Below, in pieces: positions 22,099 to 33,700 of a stretch of 64,000 nt of DNA. Below the pieces are notes generated by a model. The model saw only the letters and a program-made list of their open reading frames with translations, was not told the DNA's origin and made no database searches. How positions within the stretch are numbered: position 1 is the first letter of the stretch; the number at the start of each line of letters is the position of its first letter. The stretch lies in the NCBI RefSeq assembly GCF_037042905.1, contig NC_087261.1, forward strand, positions 16,366,917 through 16,430,916, given 5' to 3'. The DNA is from Lytechinus pictus. Lineage: Eukaryota > Echinodermata > Echinoidea > Temnopleuroida > Toxopneustidae. A program made the position numbers and the translations under genes.

Positions 22099-24071
22099 CT
22101 TTGGTGATTAAATACGGCTAACCAAAGATCTGTTTTTGAATAGAAAGTATAAAATATATTTATTACATTGGGCGATTTGAAGTAGCCTCGAGATATTTGG
22201 GAGAGTAAAAATAATTCACCTAGTAAGGTTACTCTCCAAGTAGACCAATAAATAGGTCTATATTTCTGTCAGGGATATGCTCCGCTGAGACTTTGTCTGT
22301 CTCCGCGGCACCCCCTCCGTCATTAGAGCAATGACGGCCATTGGGCTCGTAGTGGTGGAGCTCCACCAACGCCTTAACTGCAGGATCTACGCTCCTCGAT
22401 TACTCCTAAATTTTGCTTTTTGAGTGGGGAAAGGGAAGAAATAATAAAGATAAATATCACCCAGGAAATGACGAGCTTTCTAAATTTTGTTGTCCTACCT
22501 ACCTGACCCACTAAATGCATGTGCTGATACACAACATGATAATGATATGAATGTACAGATATATAGTCACGTATTTTATTACCGGACACTATCACTTGTT
22601 CACTGCAACCATCCTGCCTGTGGGGAATCTACAGGAAGGACTATGGTATGCCAATGCTGTACACAGGACACACTTTAAAAAATCATTAAAATGTCACTTT
22701 TGTGACCAAAATTACTAATTTCCATACAGTTGCAATTTATTTTTCATTAGTAACCAGGGAATAATTTTTGTATTCACCAGAGCGCTCAAAAACTTAAATT
22801 TTTGGCATATTTTTGTGTACGCCCTCTATTGGTGGAAAGTAATATGGTAAGAAAATTTTCATTTTTCAATCTCTATTTTTAATTAAGAAAAAATAATTTA
22901 AAGAATCAAATTTACTTAAGAGCCAAGTAATATGATGAATAGCTGTAATGGAAACAGAAAGTGTAAAAAAATCAAGCATTTGTCTCAAAGAAAAAGAGAA
23001 AATAAGCCAAACATTGCTACCCTTATTTTGCAACACATGGAGATGTAACTGAGAACAAGGTTATATCATAACCTTGTTCATTGTATGAGTGGACACTATC
23101 ATGATTCCAGACGCGCATATTACTACGTACGAAAACAATTTCGTACCGTAAGACTTCCGCAATTCAATTTCACAAAGCAATACATGAAGTATATAGAACA
23201 AGATTGCAAAAACAAGGCGAAAAAATCCAACTTTTACCTTATTTATCTATAAGATGACAGAAAATGCTTAAAATATCATATATAACATATTTTTGCACTG
23301 ACAATTGATATATTTTCTGACTGAAAAATGGGCCTGATTTGCCGAATGATGTGTATTGTGGGTGATCGTCGACGGCAAGTTCTCAAGGTACCCGTGCGCA
23401 AGGTTTACCGTGATTCGATTAGAGCCGTCGACCATCGATCGACAGCGCATCGATACGAACGAGCATGATATTGGAAAGTGCCATGGAACATGCAGCTAAC
23501 AAGTAAAAATAAAATTAGTTATCAAACACAAATTTATTACAAACATCTGCTCAGATTTGATATGAAAAAAGCAAACAAAAACTTAGAATTTATGCATATG
23601 ATATAGGAAGAAAAAATCACACAAATTCTTTTTTACATCATGAAGAATATATTTTCCCGTCCGGAATCATGATGTAATTTGTCACGCACGAAAATAACTG
23701 TTTTTTGTGGAGGGGTATGCGTCAAGTGCGATGCAAAGAAAACGGTAGGTAAATATAAAATAATTTTTTCATATTCATAATTTTCATATTTGGAATAGCA
23801 AGTGCAAATTTTTCTTGATTGTATTTCCTCTATTTGTCATTTTTAAAGCACTGAAATAAAGGTGTCTGGTAATTACTAATAGGATACACTGTCTGAGCTG
23901 AGACTGCGCCGCGCTGCCGCTGCTGTCAGCAAGTCAGAGCCGCGCCAGTGTCGCTGCCTGGCTGGCTCAGCTCACAACAGCTGTACCGAACCGACGGCGA
24001 CGAGCTCAATCTCAGATTTTCGCGCACACCGCTCCACTGGCACTGTATAGCTGCACAGACACACATGACAC
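22099..24071. other. Upstream of syntaxin; candidate promoter region
   Basis: No gene assembled. GC-richer patches at 22290-22400, 23350-23460 and especially 23895-24010 (many CpG) could be promoter or 5' UTR sequence. A short palindrome AACAAGGTTATATCATAACCTTGTT-like lies near 23054. Position of the transcription start cannot be read from sequence alone. Confidence 0.3.
22196..22239. repeat. Solo short inverted repeat, GAGAGTAA...TTACTCTC
   Basis: About 40 nt bounded by TTGGGAGAGTAA and TTACTCTCCAA. The core (AAAAATnATT...TAGTAAGG) resembles the sub-terminal block of the elements at 24353 and 26572. Confidence 0.6.
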
Positions 24072-24279
24072 TAACCCAGGGAGCTCCCGCCCGCGCTTAC
24101 CGTGTATTTTACCATACTCACGGGACTAGGGTGATTTATGGTCTAAATATTTCTCCAAATGAATTGTGAAAACAGAAATTATGCACTAACCACGATTATA
24201 TGGATGAAGGTCTAACGAGTGGCAGTTTCCTGACATCTGGGCACAAACTGCAACCTCAAAAAAACGAAAAGTTCTCTCC

Positions 24280-24352
24280 TTCTACCCCAGTCTCGATCGG
24301 CCATTTTGTTACAATTCATAACAAAAATGGCCGATCGAGACGGGGGTAGAAG
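24280..24352. repeat. Short palindrome beside the first inner element
   Basis: Arms CTTCTACCCCAGTCTCGATC and complement (about 30 nt each) around ACAATTCAT. Absent from the matching right arm, so it was gained after the arms diverged. Confidence 0.75.
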
Positions 24353-24518
24353 TAGCCAGGCGGCTTCTAGAGAGTAAAAATCATTTACTAACGTAAGGTT
24401 ACTCTCATACGAAGCCAGGCCTTCTATCTCATAGACCCACACAATGGAAGGCAAAACCTGAAACTTTCACCCCCGAGATTTCTACTTCCCTTCTAAAAGA
24501 TCTAGCTCTAAATCATGT

Positions 24519-24746
24519 ACATGGGATAAAACTTCATTTCCGACATTTCTACGCTCTCGTTGTTATTTTTAAAACGTAACATTGGCTTGGGGAAGTACAA
24601 TAAGAAACAAGATGGCGGCGTAAACATCGGGCAAGTCTCTTCCGTCTTTTCACAATATTTTTTCATTTTTTTGATGAATTCTTGTTTTGAAAATAACAAC
24701 GAGAGCGTAGAAATGTCGGAAATGAAGTTTTATCCCATGTACATTT
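24519..24746. repeat. Large hairpin with ~50-nt arms around a YY1-like motif
   Basis: Arms beginning GTACATGGGATAAAACTTCA are inverted copies; the loop contains AAGATGGCGGCG (24609-24620). The cousin at 26731-26875 carries the loop in the opposite orientation. Confidence 0.8.
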
Positions 24747-25219
24747 ATTTATTTATTTTATTTCCAGGCAAAAGACAATAAGAATATATACAAGAGGAAT
24801 AAATTACCACTGACTAGTGCCTGAGGATGACTAAAAGAAAAACTAGTTTCTGTTATGAAGCTCTCCTCACTAGTCGGGGTTTACAAATATACAAAATAAA
24901 ATCAGATAAAATGGCAATATATGTTTAGATGCATTACTTAATAAAACAAAGAACTTAATAATAAAGAGTGTTTGTTTCCATGTGCAATTATAATATCCAG
25001 TCAATATGAAGTGTTTACGTATTTAAATAAACAACTTTATGTTATTATCGGATAGTCAAGCCTATGGAGATGGAGTTGCATATATTGTGAGAACTTCAAT
25101 GTTACATAAGCAGAGAATAAGCAATATACTCGAACGTGACAACAATGATCATGCTACAAAGTAACACAACAGTAAAATATAGTATCAAAATAATTGTCAT
25201 ATGCATGTATACAATACTC

Positions 25220-25380
25220 AGAGAGAGAGAAAGAGAGAGAAGTGGGGAGGGAGAGAGAAGAAGAACGAAAAGAAGAAGAGGAAGAGAAAGAAGAGGAGGG
25301 GAAGGAGGATGGGGAACAAAGAGTTTAGAGAACTGGGGTAGAATGAAAAGAAAGAGAGAGAGGCAATAAAAGAGACGAAG
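25220..25380 (+). repeat. (GA)-rich low-complexity tract
   Basis: Nearly pure purine with AGAGAG and GGAGAAGAAG runs; frames here are artefacts. Confidence 0.9.
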
Positions 25381-25639
25381 CATGACATACAAAAATGCAA
25401 ATTCTACTACCATGAATACAGTTGATAACCTAACATACAGGAATAAACATTATGAACAGTACAAGAGCAAATAACTGCATAACAGTACGGTAATTAACAA
25501 AATGCATAAAAAAGGGCACAATATTTAAGCTAAGAATATAAGGCTAAATACATGGCCATTTAGCCTGCACAGAGTGAGAAAAACAGAGAAAAGTAAGACG
25601 AATGAAGAAGGAGAAAGAGAGAGAAATTAGAGGTCTAAA

Positions 25640-26190
25640 CGGAGACAAGACGAAAACAATACTCTGCATGTCTCATTAAAACGCATTTTCAATTGGAGGC
25701 ATGGAGAATAAGTGTTCACGTAGAGCATTAAGGAAAGGAGTGACAGATACACCAAGGCAAAGATCTCTGATCTCTGAAGGGATAGATTCCCAGAATCTGG
25801 GGAAAGAAAAGAAACAAGAAAATTTAAGGGCATTACATCGTGCAAATTCATGGATGAAGAGTAACTTGTGAGAGTTCCGAGTTCTTGGCCTGGGTAAGAT
25901 ATGAGTAGGTATGTCGTAAGTTCTAAACAACGATTTTACAACAAAGGCGGTAGATAGGATATAGGTAGACCAGTCTGTTATACAATGGTGGGAGTTCTAA
26001 GCTGTGTAATCTTTCATCATAGGATAGTGAATTTGCCCGATCATAAGGAAAGCAGAAACGTGTGAATCGACGTTGAACTGCTTCAAGAGAGGATATGTGG
26101 TTTTTTTGATGGGGTAGCCAGACTGGTATACCGTATTCAATTATAGACCGACAAAGTGAACAGAACAAACGTTTCAAAATGAAAGGATTT
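25640..26190 (-). pseudogene. 5'-truncated LINE (non-LTR retrotransposon) C-terminal fragment
   Basis: Minus-strand frames encode CSLCRSIIEYGIPVWLPHQK, then LEAVQRRFTRF, YDERLHSLELPPLYNRL and, after a frame change near 25925, RNSHKLLFIHEFARC and FWESIPSEI. These are the C-terminal signatures of CR1/Jockey-type reverse transcriptase proteins (RSILEYG-VW, LE-VQRRFT). The catalytic RT core is absent. The stretch to about 24760 may be its 3' UTR. Confidence 0.78.
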
Positions 26191-26571
26191 AGAGCTAACT
26201 TTTAGATCTTTTAGAAGGAAAGTAGAAATCTCGGGGTGAAAGTTTCAGGTTTTGGCTTCCATTGTGTGGGTCTATGAGATAGAAGGCCTGGCTTCGTATG
26301 AGAGTAACCTAACGTTAGTAAATGATTTTTACTCTCTAGAAGCCGCCTGGCTAGGTAGACTAGAAGTAGAAGGAGATAACTTTTCGTTTTCTGAGATTCC
26401 AGTCTGTGCCCAGATGTCAGGAAAGTGCCATTCGTTAGACCTTCATCCATATAATCGTGGTAAGTGCATAATTTCTGTTTTCACAATTCATTTAAAGAAA
26501 TATTTAGACCATAAATCACCCTAGTCCCGTGAGTATGGTCAAATACACGGTAAGCCCCTGGGCTCCCGCCC

Positions 26572-27641
26572 TAGCCAGGCGGCTTCTAGAGAGTAAAAAT
26601 CATTTACTAACGTAAGGTCACTCTCATGAAGCCAGGGCTTCCGTCATATACTTTTGTGTGTACCACCAAAAAACCTGAAACTTTCGCCCCCGAGATTTCT
26701 ACTTTCTTTCTAAAAGATCTAGCCCTAAATCATGTACATGGGATAAAACTTCATTTCCGACATTTCTACGCTCTCGTTGTTATTTTATAACAAGAATTCA
26801 TCAAAAAAATGAGAGAAATATTGTGTAAAGACGGAAGAGACTTGCCCGATGTTTACGCCGCCATCTTGTTTTCTATTGTTCTTCGCCAACGTTACAGACG
26901 TATGATGGGGTGTCCAAACTTTGCGCACTTTTCAAAAATATTCATCAGGCTTAAATTTTTTCACAAAATATTCATAATTTATACAAAACCAATTCAAGAA
27001 ATAGTTACCACATTGACGGCAAGATCGTAAACTATAAAATCATGGACGAAAATGTAAAGTAGGTCAAGGGGTTTCGCCGGTATCGCGATCTCAAATTTAT
27101 ATTCCGATCGGCGAATGTGCGCTGTGCTGGAAAACCATTCAGAAAAAGTGTGACCTTATTTCGCGGACCAAAGTTTTTGTGGAAATTTAAAAAAAAACTG
27201 AAGCTCAAAAAGTGACATATTTATATGAGATTGATGGCAAAATGCCATAGAATCGGTTAGTACCACATTTAACTCACACTTTTGATGATTTCTGCTTGCA
27301 AAATGGTGATATCGTGATGCTTGTTGAGAATATCAGATTTCTTCAAAACGGGCGCTAACGGTGACAAATTTGCCAATCTTTTGCCAATATTTTCATGAAT
27401 ACTGAACTCATCCTAAAGAAACTTACACCGAAGGGTAATTTTAGGTCGCTTTTCACGTTGATGATGTCAGATTTTAAGGATATTGGCTAGTTTTTTAGGT
27501 AATGACCGTCCGCGAAGTATGGACACGCGCGAAGTTTGGACTCACTGCCATACACACAAAAGTATATGACGGAAGCCCTGGCTTCATGAGAGTGACCTTA
27601 CGTTAGTAAATGATTTTTACTCTCTAGAAGCCGCCTGGCTA
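26572..27641. mobile_element. Inner TIR element 2 with 8-bp duplication
   Basis: About 88-nt TIRs (TAGCCAGGCGGCTTCTAGAG... and complement) identical or nearly so, flanked by TCCCGCCC at 26564-26571 and 27642-27649. The 8-bp duplication fits hAT-like insertion. It sits in the right arm of the 3.6-kb element, so it inserted later. The interior 26880-27545 shows no coding signal. Confidence 0.82.
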
Positions 27642-27723
27642 TCCCGCCCACTGCGAGGGCGGGAGCTCCCTGGGTTAACATGACACAGGCTTGTCGAAAG
27701 TCGCAATCGCAACCTCTCACACT

Positions 27724-27820
27724 TAGCCTGGAGGCGTCTGGGGAGGGAAAGACATATACTGTACGTATGGAGTCCATACGTACAGTATATGTCTTTCCCT
27801 CCCCAGACGCCTCCAGGCTA
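27724..27820. repeat. Perfect 97-nt palindrome
   Basis: Two 48-nt arms, exact complements, around a single G at 27772 (TAGCCTGGAGGCGTCTGG... to ...CCAGGCTA). CTCACAC lies on both sides. Confidence 0.97.
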
Positions 27821-28211
27821 CTCACACTCACACTCACAGCTCAGGGACACAGCATTTTTCTTTAAATGATTAATGAACATCAATCAGTGTATTTCTTACC
27901 CTTCCCAATCTGCTGAAAAACACTCAATTGTCCACTTATTTTCGGTAAAAATGCCACTTTTCGACAAAAATAGTATCAGTGCAAGCAGAAATTCATCGTT
28001 AAAAAGGAGTGCAAAAATTGCATTTGTATTACCCCGTGATCGTGATGACATGACCTAATCTGGCGAGATCACATGACAAAATAGATTGGTCATGTGACAT
28101 TCACGTTCAGTGACCCACCAAGGGGTCATTGCTATGGTTTCGGAGACGGATTTCTGAAGCTTTCCTGTTGATATCAATACGCTTATTCGTTCGTTTATTT
28201 TAGGCCTATAA

Positions 28212-28227
28212 GGGGGGGGGGGGGGGG
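28212..28227. repeat. Poly(G)16 tract
   Basis: Sixteen G followed by TGGGGGG, in the intergenic space between syntaxin and CFAP95. Confidence 0.95.
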
Positions 28228-28466
28228 TGGGGGGTAAAAGAGATGCAATACGCAAACACGGAGACAAAGAAAAGCTAGAGCCAACAAAATTCTTGTTTGT
28301 TTCTATCTAAAGCAATCTTTCGGCTGATAGGCCTATGTGGTAGGTCTCGATCCCACCGTGTGTGTGGGGGCGGCCGGGGGACTCGCCCGGGGGTTAACCG
28401 GCCACTTTTGGTCTGCTACGGAAAAAAAATGGCCAGCTTTGGTGGGGCGCTAGCTATAGTAATTGT

Positions 28467-29093
28467 TTAAAGGACAAGTCCACCCCAACAAAAAATTGAT
28501 TTGAATGAAAAGAGAAAAATCCAACAAGCATATATATAGCACTGAAAATTTCATCAAAATCGGATGTAAAATAAGAAAGTTATGCCGACATTTTAAAATT
28601 TCGATTAATTTCACAAAACATTTATACGCACATCCTGGTTGGTATGCAAATGAGGAGACTGATGACGTCATCCACTCACTATTTCTTTTGTATTTTATTA
28701 TATGAAATATGATATATTCTAATTTTCTCCTCATTGCCAAGTGAAAAAGTGATTAATTCCTCCCCGAACATGTAGAATTAGCATTGTTTAATATTATACG
28801 GTTCAGTCAAGTCGGGGTCCCGATGGTCAAATCTGTAAAAAAAAATGAAATATTGTATTATTCAAACAATAAAAAACAAAAGAAATAGTGAGTGATGGAC
28901 ATCATCGAATGACTCATTTGCATGTCACTGACTTGTGCATATCACTATATTTTGTGAAAAATAAGCGAAACTTTAAAATGCCATAACTTTCTTTTTTTAC
29001 ATCCGATTTTGATGAAATTTTCAATGTTAGGCTAGTTTGATTTTTCTCTATTTATTCAAATCAACATTTTGCTGGGGTGGAGTTGACCTTTAA
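28467..29093. mobile_element. TTAA-flanked foldback element, copy 1
   Basis: TTAA at 28467-28470 and 29090-29093 flank ends AGGACAAGTCCACCCCA and TGGGGTGGAGTTGACCT. The arms extend about 230 nt each, containing ATCAAAATCGGATGTA. Same family as 59428-60038. No transposase, so non-autonomous. Confidence 0.85.
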
Positions 29094-30662
29094 AGCCCCC
29101 AAATATGAACAACTATATTTGTATATATTTCACGCCCCTGAATGTTCTAAAATTGCCAGTCCTATAGGCAATGTGTGCTCATATCCTACTTCAACCAGCA
29201 CATCTAACCTCAACCCCCCCCCCCCTTCACACAGTCACAATCCTGATGAATTCCACTTAATTGTTAAAAACTAACACTCGGCTAAATCTTGAACTTCACG
29301 CGTCAGTACAGCTAAAATTACAATGAAGAGCATTCTAGCGACCTCCTTGATATCGGTACTTTTATTTCTTCTACAGAAAATGAAAAGCAAAAACAAAGCA
29401 CCCCCTTTCTGTGATTGCTAATGAAAGAGTTTGAAAGTTCACTCTTGATGAAAAAAACCCATAAAAGTGGAGTAAATTGCATTTTCATTCCCTTAAATAT
29501 CACTCATAAATCATTTTCCTGTATGGAGGAAGAAATTTGATTGGTCGATCTGTCATTATATTGAAAAGATCCAAAGCGTGCTTTTTTAATTTTTTTTCTG
29601 ACAGCACGGAACCAAATCATGATATTGCATAGTGATATATGAAATTGAAATAACACTTTATAGGCCCCCTATGAAAGGGATGCACCCTACCTCAAGTCTA
29701 TAGGCCCCCCTATTGTACCAAGACCTGTTAAAAATATCTGTTAATGTCTGAAAAAAAGTGGAGAAGATACAAAAGAAATGAGATTTACAAAATTTAGAGG
29801 GTAGTATTATGATTAATAGGCCTATTATGGGTTGAACCATGAACACCGAAAATAGTCCTCAAAATTGCTTATATTCTTAGACAAAAAAAAAAAGAACTTG
29901 GCGTGCTTCGGGCTCGCATTATTGGTCTTAAGCCAGTGAGCCTTTCATTTTTGTGAAAATAAAGCTATTTACGTAATGCTTAAAACGCCCCCCCCCCCCC
30001 GGCCCACACTCTCTTCCTTGAACAAGTATATATAGCGATCATAAAAAACGAGAAGAAAAAAGGAAAAGGAAAAGTAAAATGTTTGAAATATTCAATAATA
30101 GCTAGCCTACCAGGCTTAAAATATATATCAAACAAATAGATTTGTGTATTAAAGTATTATACAGTCAAAATTTTTGCCACGTACATAAGCGCTCATCTAT
30201 ATCTGGCCTCCTCAGCATCATTACGGTACGTCACTAATCTGACCACTCCCCCCCCCCCCCCCATTTATATATTTTTTTAATCGCACACAGGAGAACAGTA
30301 CAGTAACTTTATGGCGTTATGGCTTAATTTAGTCTTTACTTTCACTGTATATTATAAATGTATTACTATTAATGGTTTTATATGTTTAATATGGCATTTT
30401 TTATGTTTATTGACCTGAAGTTGTGAAAAAAACAAATTTCCAATATGGATAAATAAAGACGAACTTAACAACATATGATTGGGGTTTACATTTTTATTGC
30501 GCAAGTACATCAATATTAAGCTCGTTATAAGTTACGGATGTAAACAAACAACAAGCGCATGTGAAGCCATAAATTTGCTCCATATCTGGATAGACCACCA
30601 TCCAACGTTAGTCACGTCAATGAACACTTGGTAATTCATTACAATTTCAGCAAATTGACAAG
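29094..30662. other. Intergenic, upstream of CFAP95
   Basis: C-runs at about 29215, 29989 and 30249. The last 180 nt before the CFAP95 ATG are not repeat-like and may hold its promoter; I could not identify a convincing RFX X-box by eye. ATTTCAG at about 30644-30650 could be a 5' UTR acceptor. Confidence 0.4.
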
Positions 30663-30766
30663 ATGAACAGCTACATTAGCCTTCCAGATTACGTGGAGCG
30701 CAAAGGATCTTTATTTTTGCGATCAAACCACATGAATTATAGTCGACCAACTCTAAATTCTAATTG
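30663..30766 (+). CDS. CFAP95: CFAP95 exon 1 (start, residues 1-34)
   Basis: The first ATG opens MNSYISLPDYVERKGSLFLR, then SNHMNYSRPTLNSN, and ends in phase 2 at donor GTAAGT. The family block starts within 10 residues of this Met, which supports the chosen start. Confidence 0.92.
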
Positions 30767-33700
30767 GTAAGTTATCCACAATTTCATCATCGCCATCGGC
30801 GCGTAGCTGTCCTATCGCCCGTCAGTAGCCCGTTAGGTGTTGGTGAACGATGGCCGTGTGGTGGTTGTGTCATAAAATGATTATATTAAGATTATTATTT
30901 AGAAGATGCAATGTTTACGAATATTTTTAGAGGAAATTTTAGAGATCGTGTTTTTTTATTTTGATAATGACAATGTGAAATATATTTTATCTCATATCTC
31001 ACAAAAAAAATTAGACTTGGAAAGACATGAAAAAAAACTTGTTCTTAATCTTAATATTCTTATTATAAAATTAAAAATGATTTAGAAACTGTTAGTGTTT
31101 TGTTAGGTCAGGTTACTTTTTAGTTTAAATTTCATTATTGTGGACCATACAGCATAGACAAATGCCCAAGTCACCAGTACATGTGTACCACAGCCCCAGG
31201 CTGTGGTACATTTTACCACAGTTTCATCATGTATTTTGAATGACTTGGAACCTAGATCTAGGTCTACCTTAGACTCTAGTCTAGATAAATTGATAGTCTA
31301 TTAATCATGTGTTTTTTTTCATCATGTTACACAGACAAGGAACATAACTGTTCTAAGCTTTCACAATGAGTTTTTTCCTGATGATACTCATCCACTCCGT
31401 ATCTTTTTGTCTTATTTTATCATGTCAATAATCTAGGCACCAATCCAGAGAAGCTGAACCCAAGGATTATGATATTAATGATTTTGAGAAACTACAGGAC
31501 AGAAAACTTCACAACACAACTTACAAGAGAATCGGTGATGTCACAGATGGGGTAAGAGTGCTGATTTATTGTATTTATATATCTGAGGAAAATAAGATTG
31601 TAGGTCTTCGATAGGTGTAGGCCTATAGACTATTATCTTGGTATTGGTGGTGATTTTTTACCTGATTGCTAAGAAAGCATGAATGCTTGTAAGCAAGCAA
31701 CCAGAGGACCGACGGCTTAAGGTCCTCTCCGAAGGACCTGGTACTGAGAATTAATGCCTTACCAAAGGACACTAGCGCACCAAGTGAGAATCGAACCCGG
31801 GTCACCGGAATACGAGTCCCCTGCTCTACCGTCTGAGCTATCGCGCCTCCATCTAACTACAAATAATTAACAACATTTTGACTTCAAACTATCCAATTTT
31901 CTCAAGCTCGATTTAATTGGTTCTCCTTTTCAAGCGATAAATTGAAAGTTTTTGAAACCTCAATTTACTCTATTCCTTCACCTCTGGAAACTTACATTTT
32001 TCATTCTTTTATTCAGTTATATCTTTTTTCTTTGATTTCAGATTTATAAATTCATTCATTCATTCATTATTTCATTCATTCTTTCATTCATTCATTTATT
32101 CATTCTTTCATTCATTCTTTATTTATTCATTTACATGTACACAAAGGAGAATGAAACCCTTGTAAAAAGTTATATTTTTTTCATTTATAAATTCATACTT
32201 AAATTACTGTATAACACACTGGCATAAATCCTCGCATCACACCTTTTGTTTAGGAGCGGAATGATGTATTGTTCCACCCCCGCCCCCCCCCCCACTTGAA
32301 TAGCATAACGTTACAGATTTACTCCTGTGCTGTATAAACAATATTCTTAGCCTTTAAAACATGGTTTTGACTAATGATAATCTGTATATTTGAGACCTGA
32401 AGTTTTAATTATTATTTTGTTTGTCATAACTGAGCCACATATAAATCTTGATTTATATACTTTGTTTTAACTTTTAATTCTTTTAGATTACTATTTTATT
32501 TTTTGTAGTTTTATATCATGAATTCCGTAGTTACTTTGTTAAATTGTATTTGTTATTTTTATCTATTTGATGAATTTTTTTATATACTGTTATACATATT
32601 CAATTTTTTAACCTGTTGTATCAGGACCATTATGTAAAACAGTTGTGCTGATCATGTTTTTTATCCTGTATAAATAAATTCAAATAAATAAATAAATAAA
32701 TTGATTTATTCATTTCATTTTCGTATTCTGTATCATTTTCCTTTACTTTAAATCCCCTTCAGTCGTTCCCATTGACCACAACACAAGACCATCTGGAGCA
32801 AGCCAATTTAAAGAAAGATTTTGAAGAACAAGAGCCGAGAAAGCCAATGGTCAATGTTGCAACTATCGCACATGCAGACTTAGATAGGTAAGGCTCGTTC
32901 CTCTCTGCTTAAAAGATATGAAGGGGTGAGTTGGGTAGGAGGTTGGATACTACTTAACATGTATCTACACTTTTGGGGGTAGATTTTTTTTAAATTTGTG
33001 AATAATATTGGAATAAAATGGCTTAAATCAGCATATTCATGTAAAGTAAAACGAGAATGGGTAGAAGTGAGAGACAGACATGCAGACAGAAACATACAGA
33101 AAGAGAGAATGGGAGGAGCTATGAGAAGATGTAAATACATGTATGTGAATTTGGAGCTGGGAGGATGTAAAAATTTGAAAGCTCATGTAAAATATTTCAT
33201 ATTACATTATCGATTTTCCTGTACCTTGGTTCTAATAAACTTATCATGTGAGACATGTATAGGTTTTATTGATTAATATCACAATACACAACAAAATGAC
33301 TATGGCTGTGTTTCTGAGAGCAGATTTGTAAATCACTTGGATTTATTTTCATTTTATTCTGACAAGCAGGCTTTACATTTAATGTATGTTTTTTATTTGC
33401 CTTTATGATATTTCGAGATATGGGTTATAGGAAGCCTTGATATTATAACAATTTGGGATAGTACCATTCTTATCATATTTTTTATTGATTTCTCTTTTCT
33501 TTTGTGATTTTTCCTTTCAGGGATACTGGTAAACCCAAGACAGGCTTTGGAGCAGTTTTACCTAGGCACAATCCAGAACATGACAAGCGCCATCTTGAGA
33601 CGACAAACCGTGCAGACTACAAGCCACCCTATCCATACACAGCAGCACCGGTGAGTCTAATAGAAAACATCTTTGTCTAAATAAATATAGATTTCCTCAC

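Larger units (their letters stand above)
24353..26353. mobile_element. Inner TIR element 1 (TAGCCAGGCGGC termini)
   Basis: TIRs TAGCCAGGCGGCTTCTAGAG... at 24353 and the complement ending CCGCCTGGCTA at 26353 extend about 130 nt. It carries a hairpin at 24519-24746 and a truncated LINE. Flanks GGTAGAAG and GGTAGACT agree in 6 of 8 bases, a possible aged 8-bp duplication. Confidence 0.7.
24072..27677. mobile_element. 3.6-kb foldback DNA transposon with 9-bp direct repeats, carrying nested elements
   Basis: Perfect 21-bp TIRs at 24072-24092 and 27657-27677 (beginning TAACCCAGGGAGCTCCCG) are flanked exactly by ACATGACAC on both sides (24063-24071, 27678-27686), a 9-bp target-site duplication. 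Long inverted arms (24093-24352 against 26354-26571) are nearly identical. A 9-bp duplication suits Mutator-like elements; no transposase was seen, so family is inferred. Two copies of another TIR family lie inside. Confidence 0.82.

Noticed and set aside
24560-24781. 73-residue frame with a hydrophobic end
   Set aside because: Crosses a hairpin that repeats elsewhere in the mosaic transposon.
31780-31850. tRNA-like sequence on the minus strand
   Set aside because: Also a SINE head; continues into SINE body sequence.
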